DNA of 64,000 nucleotides from the NCBI GenBank assembly GCA_026391695.1, contig JAPLDP010000021.1, positions 78,125 to 142,124 on the forward strand, written 5' to 3'. The translations under genes and the position numbers were made by a program. Below the pieces are notes generated by a model that did no database searches, had not been told where the DNA came from, and worked only from the letters and a program-made list of their open reading frames with translations. Positions 17,069 to 25,888 of this stretch are shown here, piece after piece. This DNA comes from Bacteroidota bacterium (GTDB lineage: Bacteria; Bacteroidota; Bacteroidia; Bacteroidales; JAGONC01). Each line of letters begins with the position of its first letter. The first letter of the stretch is position 1.

Positions 17069-18365
17069 AAATGGCTTCAGCCACAACAAAGGTGCTTCCT
17101 CCTATGAAAACCATATCATCTTTCAGGGCATTTTTTTGTGCGTCGTGCACCGCATCCGTAACCGAAGGATAGGCACCACCTGCAAGGTGAAATGATTTTG
17201 CCTGTTCTGCCAGCACATGCTGGTCCAATCCTCGCGGGATATTAGCCTTGCAGAAATAGTAACGGGCATCTTTTGGCAGGAGGGAAAGAATCTCATTTAT
17301 GTTTTTATCTGCCACCATCCCAAAGACAAAATGCAGCTGCTGGTGGGGGGTGATGTCAATTTGTTTCAGCACCTCAATAATGCCTTCTTTGTTATGTCCC
17401 ACATCGCAGATGGTGAGGGGATCTTTGCACAGTATCTGCCAGCGGCCTGCTATCCCGGTGTTTTTGATGACATGGTATATACCCTTTCTGATCTGATCTT
17501 TTGAAATGTCAAATCCTGTATTGTTCAGGCATTCTGCAACCTGCAGGGCTGTTCTGATATTTTTAAGCTGGTACTGTCCGGTGAGGGGTGACTTCAATGA
17601 CGAAATAAAAGACTGGCCATTCCGTGTGATATCCATTTGCAGTAAGGGATTGCTATAATCCAGATATCGTATATGGTCAGTTGCATAATGATCCCCGGCA
17701 AACACCAGAAGCGATCCCATTGTTTCAGCCTTCCGGATAAATACATGTTGTGTTTCATCCTGCCGCTCACCAATCACAACTGGCTTACCAGGTTTGATGA
17801 TGCCGGCTTTCTCTCCGGCGATTTTTTCAAGAGTGTCACCAAGAAACTGCATGTGGTCATATCCGATGTTGGTAATGACCGCCAATACCGGAACAACGAT
17901 ATTGGTCGAGTCAAGCCTGCCTCCCAGGCCTGTTTCCAACACAGCGACATCCACCTTTTCTTCCGAAAAGTAATGAAAAGCCATTCCTACGGTCATCTCA
18001 AAGAAGGATGGCCTGATGGCGTCAAAGTCTTTTTGATAGGTGTTGACGAAATTGCATATATATGCCTTGGGAATTTTTTTCCCGTTTATTCTGATCCTTT
18101 CACGAAAATCACGGAGATGTGGTGAAGTATACAATCCGACTTTGAGACCAGCTTCCTGTAAAATGGATGCTGTAAAATGTGATACAGAGCCTTTTCCGTT
18201 TGTGCCGGCAATATGAATAGAGCGGAAATTATGCTGCGGATTTTGAAGAAGGTTGCAAATGGCTATAGTGTTGGTGATATCGGTTTTGTATGCGGCAGGG
18301 CCAATGCGTTGAAAGACGGGGAGCTGGTTGAAGATGTAGTTGAGGATTTGCTGGTATTGGGTCAT
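17067..18365 (-). CDS. folC: folylpolyglutamate synthase / dihydrofolate synthase
   Basis: Mur-ligase family enzyme that adds glutamate to folates (and often joins dihydropteroate to glutamate). The P-loop H-I-A-G-T-N-G-K-G-S-V-S-H is near residue 50, with the following T-S-P-H-L-R-D-F-R-E-R-I-R-I motif specific to FolC. G-L-G-G-R-L-D-S-T-N lies near residue 145 and the C-terminal ligase domain has D-V-G-H-N-K-E-G. Length 432 residues is normal. First of a run of minus-strand genes with the tonB-exbD-exbB module upstream of it; a gap of about 120 bases suggests a separate transcript. Confidence 0.95.
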   Translation of the reverse strand: MTQYQQILNYIFNQLPVFQRIGPAAYKTDITNTIAICNLLQNPQHNFRSIHIAGTNGKGSVSHFTASILQEAGLKVGLYTSPHLRDFRERIRINGKKIPKAYICNFVNTYQKDFDAIRPSFFEMTVGMAFHYFSEEKVDVAVLETGLGGRLDSTNIVVPVLAVITNIGYDHMQFLGDTLEKIAGEKAGIIKPGKPVVIGERQDETQHVFIRKAETMGSLLVFAGDHYATDHIRYLDYSNPLLQMDITRNGQSFISSLKSPLTGQYQLKNIRTALQVAECLNNTGFDISKDQIRKGIYHVIKNTGIAGRWQILCKDPLTICDVGHNKEGIIEVLKQIDITPHQQLHFVFGMVADKNINEILSLLPKDARYYFCKANIPRGLDQHVLAEQAKSFHLAGGAYPSVTDAVHDAQKNALKDDMVFIGGSTFVVAEAI

Positions 18366-18484
18366 TAGTTGCGCGGATTACCGGAATAAATTAAAAATCA
18401 AAAATTAAAATGTAAAAATACAAATCAAAAATTAAATGGATAGAGGTTGCAGATTACCTGCGACTGTTACCCATGAACCCCCAA

Positions 18485-19285
18485 TCAGTTCATTTTAATA
18501 AAAATATAGGTAATCGTTCCCTTTTGTTCTTCGGGTGCGTTGGGATCGGAAGTAAATTTCGATTGGAGGGCGGCATTTTTTGCCAGCTGGCGCAATGACA
18601 GGTCAGTGACATCGGTTCCTTTTGCGCCAGCTTCTGCCCGGATGACATCACCATTGCGGTTCACCCATATAGTGACGACCACCTTGCCCTGCTCTTCGGA
18701 CCGGTAATAAGGTTTGGGTAGCAGTTTGGAGCGGCGTCCTGATAGGCTGTAAGATATGCCGTCACCTTGTCCGCCCTGGCCATCATAGGTTTTAACATTT
18801 GGGGCTCCGTTTGGGGACCCCTGGTCACCTGGCTGGCCGGTTATGCCTTCCGTTCCTGTTGCATCTGATTGGGTCTTTCTTCCCTTGTAAAGCGCATCAG
18901 GATTGACCACAGGTTTAGCTTCCTCTTGGCTTTGTGTTTCTTCATTTTTTATTTCCCTGATAGTTTCCTGTGGTTGCTGTTTCTCAGGTTTCTTAACCTC
19001 TTCGACAGGGGGAGCTTCTTCTGTATTTTGGGTGATGTCGGGTTGCTCCTCTGATGAAGCCGGAGGCTGCTGCATTGCTGCTTCCGGTACATTCACCGCT
19101 GCGTCTTCTTCAGGCTGCATATCGCCTATACCGACATCGATATAACCAAGGTCTACCTCCACGCCTTCTTCCTGTGGCAAGGGTAAAGGTGTATGCAGGG
19201 CCAGGAAAAGGGCCACGAGAATGATCAGCAGATGAAAGGCTGATGTTCCGGCTATTCCATATAGTTTATCCTTTTCTATGCTCAT
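18485..19285 (-). CDS. tonB: TonB-like energy transducer
   Basis: Periplasm-spanning protein that passes energy from ExbB-ExbD to outer-membrane receptors. The 266 residues have an N-terminal membrane helix (about 12-31). A long Pro/Glu/Gln-rich spacer (about 60-140) follows, then a Gly-rich stretch. The C-terminal domain has V-V-T-I-W-V-N-R-N-G-D-V and the late Q-K-G-T-I-T-Y-I-F. The start overlaps the end of exbD by four bases. Gene order exbB-exbD-tonB is classical; it may equally serve Tol-like envelope functions. Confidence 0.85.
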   Translation of the reverse strand: MSIEKDKLYGIAGTSAFHLLIILVALFLALHTPLPLPQEEGVEVDLGYIDVGIGDMQPEEDAAVNVPEAAMQQPPASSEEQPDITQNTEEAPPVEEVKKPEKQQPQETIREIKNEETQSQEEAKPVVNPDALYKGRKTQSDATGTEGITGQPGDQGSPNGAPNVKTYDGQGGQGDGISYSLSGRRSKLLPKPYYRSEEQGKVVVTIWVNRNGDVIRAEAGAKGTDVTDLSLRQLAKNAALQSKFTSDPNAPEEQKGTITYIFIKMN

Positions 19286-19704
19286 GATCGCGGAAAAGGC
19301 TGTGTGGCAAGTATGACTTTATGTTTCGTCCCGGTCAGCTTATTTACATTATTGACTGCATCAATCACCATGACAATATACTGCACGGTGACATCCTTGT
19401 CTGCTTTAAGCACGACTGATGCATCCTGTTCTCCTTTCAGTTTTTCTGTAAGCCCGGTTTCGAGAATGGAGGCTTCTACAGGTATTCCGTCGATATAAAA
19501 ATTCAGATTGGCATCGATGTATACGGTCACGCTGGCCGGTTTGGCAAGTGTTCTGCTGTTGCTGCTTGGGAGCAGAAGTTTAACGGCATTGGGTGCTACA
19601 AGTGTGGATGACAGCATGAAAAAGATCAGCAGCAGAAAGACCAGGTCGGCCATTGAGGTAGTGTTGAATTCCGCCCGGCGTTTATTTCTTATCTGGATTG
19701 CCAT
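19282..19704 (-). CDS. exbD: ExbD/TolR family biopolymer transport protein
   Basis: Proton-channel partner of ExbB. The 140 residues carry one membrane helix near residues 15-37 (M-A-D-L-V-F-L-L-L-I-F-F-M-L-S-S). The essential Asp sits at its start, and a periplasmic domain with L-K-A-D-K-D-V follows. The N-terminal R-R-A-E-F-N-T-T-S-M-A-D segment is the common Bacteroidota form. It lies between exbB (11 bases upstream) and tonB (overlapping by four bases), so the three are one operon. Confidence 0.93.
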   Translation of the reverse strand: MAIQIRNKRRAEFNTTSMADLVFLLLIFFMLSSTLVAPNAVKLLLPSSNSRTLAKPASVTVYIDANLNFYIDGIPVEASILETGLTEKLKGEQDASVVLKADKDVTVQYIVMVIDAVNNVNKLTGTKHKVILATQPFPRS

Positions 19705-19715
19705 AGATATACTTT

Positions 19716-20405
19716 TTACTTGGCAGGTTCATGAAGCAGGTCCATGAATTCTGTTGCGCGGGCCTCCAGTATATATACCAGCTTCTCGATGCGTGCAACC
19801 AGGATATTATATAATATGTATGCGATGATACCAACGATCAATCCACCAACTGTCGTAATCATAGCGACATAGATACCATTTGAGAGAAGCTGGATATCGA
19901 TGTTGTTACCGGCCAGCGACATGTCGTAAAAAGCCCTCACCATGCCAACGACGGTGCCCAGGAATCCGATCATCGGTGATATGCCGGCAATGGTTGCCAG
20001 TGCGGCGACATTCTTTTCAAGCCTGGCAATTTCAAGCTTACCTACATTTTCGATGGCGGCATTGATATCATTGAGAGGCCGGCCTATCCTGGCCAGGCCT
20101 TTGTGAATCATGCGGGCCAGGGGTGCATTAATGCTTTTGCACAACATATTGGCTGCCTCGCGTTTCCCGTCATGAACAAAATCACGGATATTGTTCATGA
20201 AATTGAATTCTTCCCTCGAAGCTTTCCCGATAACAAGATATCTTTCAATAAAAATATATACCGAAACGACCGACAGTATCCCCAATGGCAGCATAAGCCA
20301 ACCGCCTTTTAGCGTCATTTCCCATATCGACATTTTGATTTCTGTTGCTGCACCGGGTAATAAGGCCTGTGCATTCTGGGCAACCTGCAAAATAACTCCA
20401 ATCAT
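19716..20405 (-). CDS. exbB: MotA/TolQ/ExbB proton channel family protein
   Basis: Inner-membrane proton channel that powers TonB or Tol work. Three membrane segments are visible: one near the N-terminus (G-W-L-M-L-P-L-G-I-L-S-V-V-S-V-Y) and two in the second half. The second half also has the conserved P-M-I-G-F-L-G-T-V-x-G-M and T-T-V-G-G-L-I-V-G-I motifs. The open frame reaches 20444, but the ATG at 20405 (M-I-G-V-I-L-Q) gives a usual N-terminus. First gene of the exbB-exbD-tonB operon. Confidence 0.93.
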   Translation of the reverse strand: MIGVILQVAQNAQALLPGAATEIKMSIWEMTLKGGWLMLPLGILSVVSVYIFIERYLVIGKASREEFNFMNNIRDFVHDGKREAANMLCKSINAPLARMIHKGLARIGRPLNDINAAIENVGKLEIARLEKNVAALATIAGISPMIGFLGTVVGMVRAFYDMSLAGNNIDIQLLSNGIYVAMITTVGGLIVGIIAYILYNILVARIEKLVYILEARATEFMDLLHEPAK

Positions 20406-20577
20406 TGATGATGAATTTAATGGCCTTAAAATTAGATATATCAAAAGCTATATCAGGACATTAATATCCCAATTTGTAAACAGGGATTTGTTAGTATTAA
20501 CTACGGAAATCGCAATTTATTTTATAGGGAAATTTGATTGTTTATTGTCCGGATGCAGAATGACCATATCTGGTATG

Positions 20578-21657
20578 TCAGGGCAGGAATAATGCTCCGC
20601 CGGACGAATTTTTATCCGCCCCTGTCACCGACTTCAGGCAGTTGGGCTGCTGCTCCATGCGTAAAATGCCCAGAAATGCAAAGATCAGCGCTTCCTTATA
20701 ATCAATAATTTTTTTATCAGGTATAAGGATTTTATGATGCGATAATTCAGTGATACGTTCAATCAGGAAGATGTTGTGCGCCCCGCCGCCGGTTACAAAG
20801 ATCTTTTTATCTTTATCAGTGAGTGTGGCTTTTGCGACCTGGTGAGCGATATGCTCGGTGAATGTCCGCAGAATATCCGGGATGTTCTTATTTGGATGGC
20901 TTACGAGGGGGAGGATATGGCGCGATACCCATTCCATGCCAAGTGATTTGGGCGGTTTTTCAGAGTAATAGGGGAGGGCATTCAATTTTTTCAACAGGTA
21001 CTTATCTAACAAACCACCTTTGGCCAACTGACCATCTCTATCGAAAGGGAGACCCGTTTTATTGGCCAGACCATTCAGTACAGTATTACATGGACATATA
21101 TCATAAGCGATCCTTTCTCCATTGACATCAGATGAGATGTTGGCAAATCCTCCCAGATTGAGGCAGTAATTAAACTTTTTAAAGAGAAATTTATCGCCCA
21201 TGGGAACGAGAGGTGCTCCCTGACCGCCGTGAGCTACGTCAAGCGACCGGAAGTCATTGATGACAGGTAAACCGGTTTCGGCTGCTATGGCTGCGCCATG
21301 GCCAATCTGCACGGTCATCCTGTTTTCGGGCTGATGGAAGATCGTATGTCCATGCGAAGCAATGAAATCAGGATGAAGATGATATTCGTGAATGAAGGAT
21401 CTGATGATCCCGCCAAGGTAGTGCCCGTAGTCGGTATGTGTCTGGCAGAATGTCATCGCAGAGCTTTTTGCAAGTCCCGACAGGCGCTGCTTCCATTCAT
21501 CATTATAACTGTATGTTTCAGCAGCAACAATCTGGTAAAACAATTTTTTACTCTTTGGCATAAAAACACAATAGGCTACATCAACACCATCAAGAGAAGT
21601 CCCTGACATGACTCCGATGACCTTATACTGGTCCTTTTTAAACCGTTCATTTTTCAT
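20578..21657 (-). CDS. anmK: anhydro-N-acetylmuramic acid kinase
   Basis: Cytoplasmic recycling enzyme that opens and phosphorylates 1,6-anhydro-MurNAc to MurNAc-6-phosphate during cell-wall turnover. The 359 residues carry the N-terminal V-M-S-G-T-S-L-D-G-V-D ATP motif, the S-H-G-H-T-I-F-H-Q-P segment, L-N-L-G-G-F-A-N-I-S, and the late V-T-G-G-G-A-H-N kinase motif. Full length. It lies 36 bases from the murF end on the same strand, a sensible pairing of cell-wall genes. Confidence 0.95.
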   Translation of the reverse strand: MKNERFKKDQYKVIGVMSGTSLDGVDVAYCVFMPKSKKLFYQIVAAETYSYNDEWKQRLSGLAKSSAMTFCQTHTDYGHYLGGIIRSFIHEYHLHPDFIASHGHTIFHQPENRMTVQIGHGAAIAAETGLPVINDFRSLDVAHGGQGAPLVPMGDKFLFKKFNYCLNLGGFANISSDVNGERIAYDICPCNTVLNGLANKTGLPFDRDGQLAKGGLLDKYLLKKLNALPYYSEKPPKSLGMEWVSRHILPLVSHPNKNIPDILRTFTEHIAHQVAKATLTDKDKKIFVTGGGAHNIFLIERITELSHHKILIPDKKIIDYKEALIFAFLGILRMEQQPNCLKSVTGADKNSSGGALFLP

Positions 21658-21693
21658 TTGTGCTGCTTATTTCATTATGATCATTTATTTTTT

Positions 21694-23046
21694 TCAGAGC
21701 ATGTCTGTCAGCCTCTCAAGTCCTATTCCCCGGGAACCTTTAATGAGAATGGTAGATGCGGCGACAGGATGCTGACGAAAATACTCTCTGGCTTCACTTG
21801 TACTGGCAAAGCAGGTGTGAGCCTTACCCTTAACTGAAAATTGTTCACCAACCAGAAAAACGGTTTTAAAACCAAGTTCCCGGATCAGATCCAGGATTTT
21901 ATCGTGTTCGGCCTGGCTCTCATCACCCAACTCGAGCATATCGCCGATAATCAGGACTTTATTTTGCCAGGACATATTGGCAAAGTTGACCAACGCCTGT
22001 TCCATGCTTGAAGGATTGGCATTATAGGCATCAAGGATGAGGGTATTCAGGCGGGAGTGAACGACCTGTGACCGGTTATTTGAGGGATGGTACTGTTCAA
22101 TAGCTTTCTGTATTTCTGCAAGGGAAACGGTGAAAAAATTTCCTATACAGGCTGCAGCAAGGATATTCTCAAAGTTATAATGACCTATGAGATGCGTGTG
22201 AATCTCGACTGTCTCAACTGATTGTGTCAGAGCATTTTTTATATTCAGATTGATAACTAAAAACGGGTCTGTTGTAATGACTTCACCTGACATGGAGGAA
22301 TGTGCTGAATATCCGTATGCAATCCTGTCCAGTCCGGCTGACAGATTGCTAAGCAGCGCATTATCTGAATTATAAAAGATCACATTCCCCGTATGCTGGA
22401 AATAATCATAGAGTTCTTTTTTTGCCCTTACAACACCTTCGAATCCGCCGAAGCCTTCCAGGTGGGCCTTACCGATGTTGGTGATCATCCCATGTGTGGG
22501 TAAAGCCATCTGGCATAAGGAGGTAATCTCTCCCTGATGATTGGCTCCCATTTCAATAATGGCCATCTCTGTATCGGATTTTACTGACAGAAGTGTCAGT
22601 GGCACACCTATCTGGTTATTCAGATTTTCGGAGGTGGCGACAGTGTTAAATTTTGATGCGAGAATTGCATGACACAGCTCTTTGGTTGTAGTTTTTCCAT
22701 TCGTGCCTGTGATTGCTAAGACTGGGATGTTAAATTGTTTCCGGTGATGGCAGGCCATATGCTGGAGTGTGTGAAGCACATCAGCGACCAGGAGATAACG
22801 GTCATTTACAACATATTTCGGATCATCCACCACAGCATAGAGGCACCCTGCATCCAGAGCCTGAGCGGCAAAGCGATTGCCGTCGAAATATTCACCTTTC
22901 AAGCTAAAGAAAATCGAATCTGGAGTCACTCTCCGGCTATCCGTGCATATAACCGGATGTTGCAGGAAGAGTTGGTAGAGTTTCAGAAGTTTCTCTTCCT
23001 GTCCTGTTTGCCTTGTCTCCTTCTGCTGATTATCTGGAGATGACAT
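21694..23046 (-). CDS. murF: UDP-N-acetylmuramoyl-tripeptide--D-alanyl-D-alanine ligase
   Basis: Last cytoplasmic amino-acid ligation of peptidoglycan precursor synthesis: adds D-Ala-D-Ala to the UDP-MurNAc tripeptide. Landmarks are T-D-S-R-R-V near residue 37, the P-loop I-T-G-T-N-G-K-T-T-T-K-E, E-M-G-A-N-H-Q-G-E-I, the Y-N-S-D-N segment, and D-A-Y-N-A-N-P-S-S-M in the C-terminal half. The start is ATG at 23046 (a GTG precedes it), inside the 3' end of gldJ. The genes overlap by about 17 bases, so translation is probably coupled. Confidence 0.94.
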   Translation of the reverse strand: MSSPDNQQKETRQTGQEEKLLKLYQLFLQHPVICTDSRRVTPDSIFFSLKGEYFDGNRFAAQALDAGCLYAVVDDPKYVVNDRYLLVADVLHTLQHMACHHRKQFNIPVLAITGTNGKTTTKELCHAILASKFNTVATSENLNNQIGVPLTLLSVKSDTEMAIIEMGANHQGEITSLCQMALPTHGMITNIGKAHLEGFGGFEGVVRAKKELYDYFQHTGNVIFYNSDNALLSNLSAGLDRIAYGYSAHSSMSGEVITTDPFLVINLNIKNALTQSVETVEIHTHLIGHYNFENILAAACIGNFFTVSLAEIQKAIEQYHPSNNRSQVVHSRLNTLILDAYNANPSSMEQALVNFANMSWQNKVLIIGDMLELGDESQAEHDKILDLIRELGFKTVFLVGEQFSVKGKAHTCFASTSEAREYFRQHPVAASTILIKGSRGIGLERLTDML

Positions 23047-24523
23047 CACCCACCCTGCTCATGGCGCATCTGAAGCCGATATAATTTGTGGCTTCATTTT
23101 CGTTGAGGAATCTTCTTGCTGAGGGGCTCAGATAATGGACAGGATCTCTCCATGAGCCACCTTTATACACCCTGGCTTTATCATTAATCAGAGACGTCTT
23201 ACCATAATCGTACATGAGCTGGGTTGTATTGGCAAGCGCAGGCTGTTGCATCCAGTCAGTAGCCAGTGTTGAGGGATAATCGCCATCCAGGTAGTTAATA
23301 TTGTCTGCTTTACGGTAATTTTTCCTTCCTGCGGCCTCCTCAGGTGTAACCTCTCTGTAACGGATACGTCCGAGGCTGTCTTTTTGAGCTATCATGCCAG
23401 TTTCGTCAATCACTTTAGTTTGAAACACGTTTCCTCTGAAAGGATTCAAGTCGGTTACATCTTCGAAACTGAGAGGACGGTAGACATCCTGGACCCATTC
23501 GGCAACATTGCCGGCCATGTTGTACAGACCATAATCATTGGGCCAGTATGAACCGACCTCAGCCGGTATCAGTGCGCCGTCATTCAGGTTACCGGCAACA
23601 CCCATATAGTCACCGCTTCCTCGTTTAAAGTTGGCGATATAATTACCGTAATATTTTTTCTCATCAGTTCTCACGTAATCTCCGTTCCAGGGATAAGTTC
23701 TGCGTTCGACTATTCTTTCGGTCATGGTATTACCGATCAGGCCATAAGCGGCGTATTCCCATTCAGCTTCGGTTGGGAGCCGGTATTTTGGAAGCAGGAT
23801 GCCATCTTCCATCTTGACTTTGCGGCCGTCAGGATTGCCATTAGGGCGGAGGTCTGGCAGGTTTTTATTGACAAGGCCTTCATATTGGCCGGCGAGATAG
23901 GCTTCAGTGTTGAAGCTATTTTCATTTTTTTGGTCCGGGTCGAGCTTGAGGATGCCCTTTTCAACCAGCAGCATTTCATTGACCCTGTCGGTACGCCAGG
24001 CACAATATTCTGTAGCCTGTATCCAGCTGACACCCACAACAGGATAGTTCTGATATGCCGGGTGGCGTAAATACTGTTCAACAAAGGGTTCATTGAAAGC
24101 CAGTTTATCCCTCCACACCAACGTGTCGGGCAAGGCTTTGCGGCCTACTTCCGGATAATCTGTTCCATAAATCCTGTTTAGAGTGTAAAGATATTCACAC
24201 CAATCTACATTCGCCACTTCGGTTTCATCCATATAAAAAGATTGAACAGTGACCCTTCTGGGAATATTATCCCACTCGTACATAACATCCTGTTGGGTAG
24301 CTCCCATGGTAAAGGTGCCACCTTCAACGAATATCAGTCCGGGACCTGTTATTTGTTCCTGATATTGGGCGACTTCATATCCACCCCATTTTGGATCATT
24401 ATAAGCCCATCCTGTTGTCCTGGATGACTCTTTCTTGAATATTCCTGTTTTACCGCATGAAGCCAGGATCACCAGCATGACTGTTAATGAAAGCCAGTAA
24501 TTTAATTTCGAGAATTTGATCAT
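23030..24523 (-). CDS. gldJ: gliding motility / T9SS lipoprotein GldJ
   Basis: GldJ is an outer-membrane-associated lipoprotein of the formylglycine-generating-enzyme fold. It stabilises the GldK ring of the type IX secretion/gliding machinery. The 497 residues start with a lipoprotein signal ending in L-A-S-C (Cys23). The FGE-sulfatase fold follows, with G-G-T-F-T-M-G-A, D-E-T-E-V-A-N, P-V-V-G-V-S-W, and the late Y-K-G-G-S-W-R-D and Y-I-G-F-R-C-A motifs. gldJ next to porU/porV and murF is a common Bacteroidota order. Gliding itself is not implied; many non-gliding relatives carry it. Confidence 0.9.
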   Translation of the reverse strand: MIKFSKLNYWLSLTVMLVILASCGKTGIFKKESSRTTGWAYNDPKWGGYEVAQYQEQITGPGLIFVEGGTFTMGATQQDVMYEWDNIPRRVTVQSFYMDETEVANVDWCEYLYTLNRIYGTDYPEVGRKALPDTLVWRDKLAFNEPFVEQYLRHPAYQNYPVVGVSWIQATEYCAWRTDRVNEMLLVEKGILKLDPDQKNENSFNTEAYLAGQYEGLVNKNLPDLRPNGNPDGRKVKMEDGILLPKYRLPTEAEWEYAAYGLIGNTMTERIVERRTYPWNGDYVRTDEKKYYGNYIANFKRGSGDYMGVAGNLNDGALIPAEVGSYWPNDYGLYNMAGNVAEWVQDVYRPLSFEDVTDLNPFRGNVFQTKVIDETGMIAQKDSLGRIRYREVTPEEAAGRKNYRKADNINYLDGDYPSTLATDWMQQPALANTTQLMYDYGKTSLINDKARVYKGGSWRDPVHYLSPSARRFLNENEATNYIGFRCAMSRVGDVISR

Positions 24524-24561
24524 CGTTATGTTGGATTTTAAATTTTTAAACCACTTATTAA

Positions 24562-25575
24562 CTAAAATGTGGGCGATTTTATTGTTCTGATACGCCTCTT
24601 TTTGTAATCTTCTTTATAAATGCAGAATTCCCACATAAAAGACACTTCATGTGCGCCGCCTGAGTTGATACCCAGCTTTGAAACGGTGAAATCAAAACTG
24701 TAGCCCAGCTGGTAATTTTGCTGTTTGAATCCAAGCAGGACTATCACAGCATCGGGATTTTCAAAATTATGCCTGAACCACAATCCCCCAATGAAAGGAT
24801 AAGCCTTTCCATACATACCCACATTGAGTTGATGGAATTTATCCTGTTGCTGATAGAGAATATTGGGGGAAATGGTAAATTCATCATTTTCCCCTGAACC
24901 AAAACGTAATGATGACAGGTTGAATTCTGTTCCGGCGTGCACCGTAATCTTCATGGGAAGAGTACTGGTAGATTGGATATGCAGCCCGTTATCGGGTTCA
25001 TTCAGGTGATGTACGGCAATACCGCCAAAAACCTTATCCTGGTATCCTGCGACAAGGCCGGCTGAAAAGTCAATATAAGATTTGTTTTTATTCCAGTCAG
25101 CCTCTGACTCCTGTGTGGGATTTGTCGTTGCACCGGTATTGGGATCGATCATATCACCAAAGATGTACTTGTTCCAATCCATCTTTATTTGGCCATATGT
25201 GCCCTGAGCGCCGAAGTCCACATTAAATGAGTTGCTGACTCTTAATTTGTAGGAATACAATGCGCTTATCAACATGGTCGATAGTGCTCCATCGCCCTGC
25301 CGGTCGCCCATGAACACCAATCCATAGCCGCTGTTTATTTTCTCAAGATATTGGTCGTAAGCCGCGTCATAAGTGACATATCCTTTGGAAATGGAAGGCC
25401 ATTGATTCCGGTAATTCAGCGTGAGCCGGCCACAAAAGGTGGTGCCTGCAAAAGCCGGATTTAAATATAATGGATTTGCATAAAACTGTGAAAACTCAGG
25501 GTCCTGCGCAGATGACTGAAAGCCTGGGAATAACAGACACAAAACCACAATTACGTACAGCAGTTTTTTCGCCAT
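24562..25575 (-). CDS. PorP/SprF family T9SS membrane protein
   Basis: Outer-membrane beta-barrel of the PorP/SprF family, which anchors or exports T9SS partners such as PorE or SprB. The start is taken as ATG at 25575 (M-A-K-K-L-L-Y-V); the frame opens with TTG at 25590. A signal peptide ends near S-S-A-Q. It is followed by the family hallmark F-S-Q-F-Y-A-N-P-L-Y-L-N-P-A-F-A-G-T and N-Y-R-N-Q-W-P-S. Late strands include G-L-W-F-R-H-N-F and G-Y-S-F-D-F-T-V-S-K-L. Next to gldJ on the same strand and divergent from porU. Families of such paralogues are usual, so the symbol is left open. Confidence 0.87.
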   Translation of the reverse strand: MAKKLLYVIVVLCLLFPGFQSSAQDPEFSQFYANPLYLNPAFAGTTFCGRLTLNYRNQWPSISKGYVTYDAAYDQYLEKINSGYGLVFMGDRQGDGALSTMLISALYSYKLRVSNSFNVDFGAQGTYGQIKMDWNKYIFGDMIDPNTGATTNPTQESEADWNKNKSYIDFSAGLVAGYQDKVFGGIAVHHLNEPDNGLHIQSTSTLPMKITVHAGTEFNLSSLRFGSGENDEFTISPNILYQQQDKFHQLNVGMYGKAYPFIGGLWFRHNFENPDAVIVLLGFKQQNYQLGYSFDFTVSKLGINSGGAHEVSFMWEFCIYKEDYKKRRIRTIKSPTF

Positions 25576-25851
25576 GAACACCTTTTTCAAGAATGAAGCA
25601 ACAATATTACGAAAAATATTAAATACTTCATCGTTTTTTTTATACCAGCAATATAATCTTTTGTATAACGTTAAAATTGCAAAATTATGTTTATCTCTGA
25701 TATTTTAAACTTTTTTATTCTGAAAATGTTACACTATTCATACAGAACAATTTTGAACATTTTCGGTGCAATGGGCTGAAGTTTCTTTGTCCGGAAGCAA
25801 CTTTTTTTACCTTGAAACGGTCTTATGAATACCCTGTTCCGCCGAAATGAT

Positions 25852-25859
25852 TAATTTTG
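25852..25859 (+). promoter_or_regulatory. -7 element of porU, decides its start
   Basis: TAATTTTG fits the -7 box. It lies downstream of the first possible Met (25847), so transcription from it would begin about 25866 and support the ATG at 25889 as the true start. No -33 TTTG is visible at the right distance. Confidence 0.5.
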
Positions 25860-25888
25860 CCGCTGTGAAAATCACCGATAAGTTACGA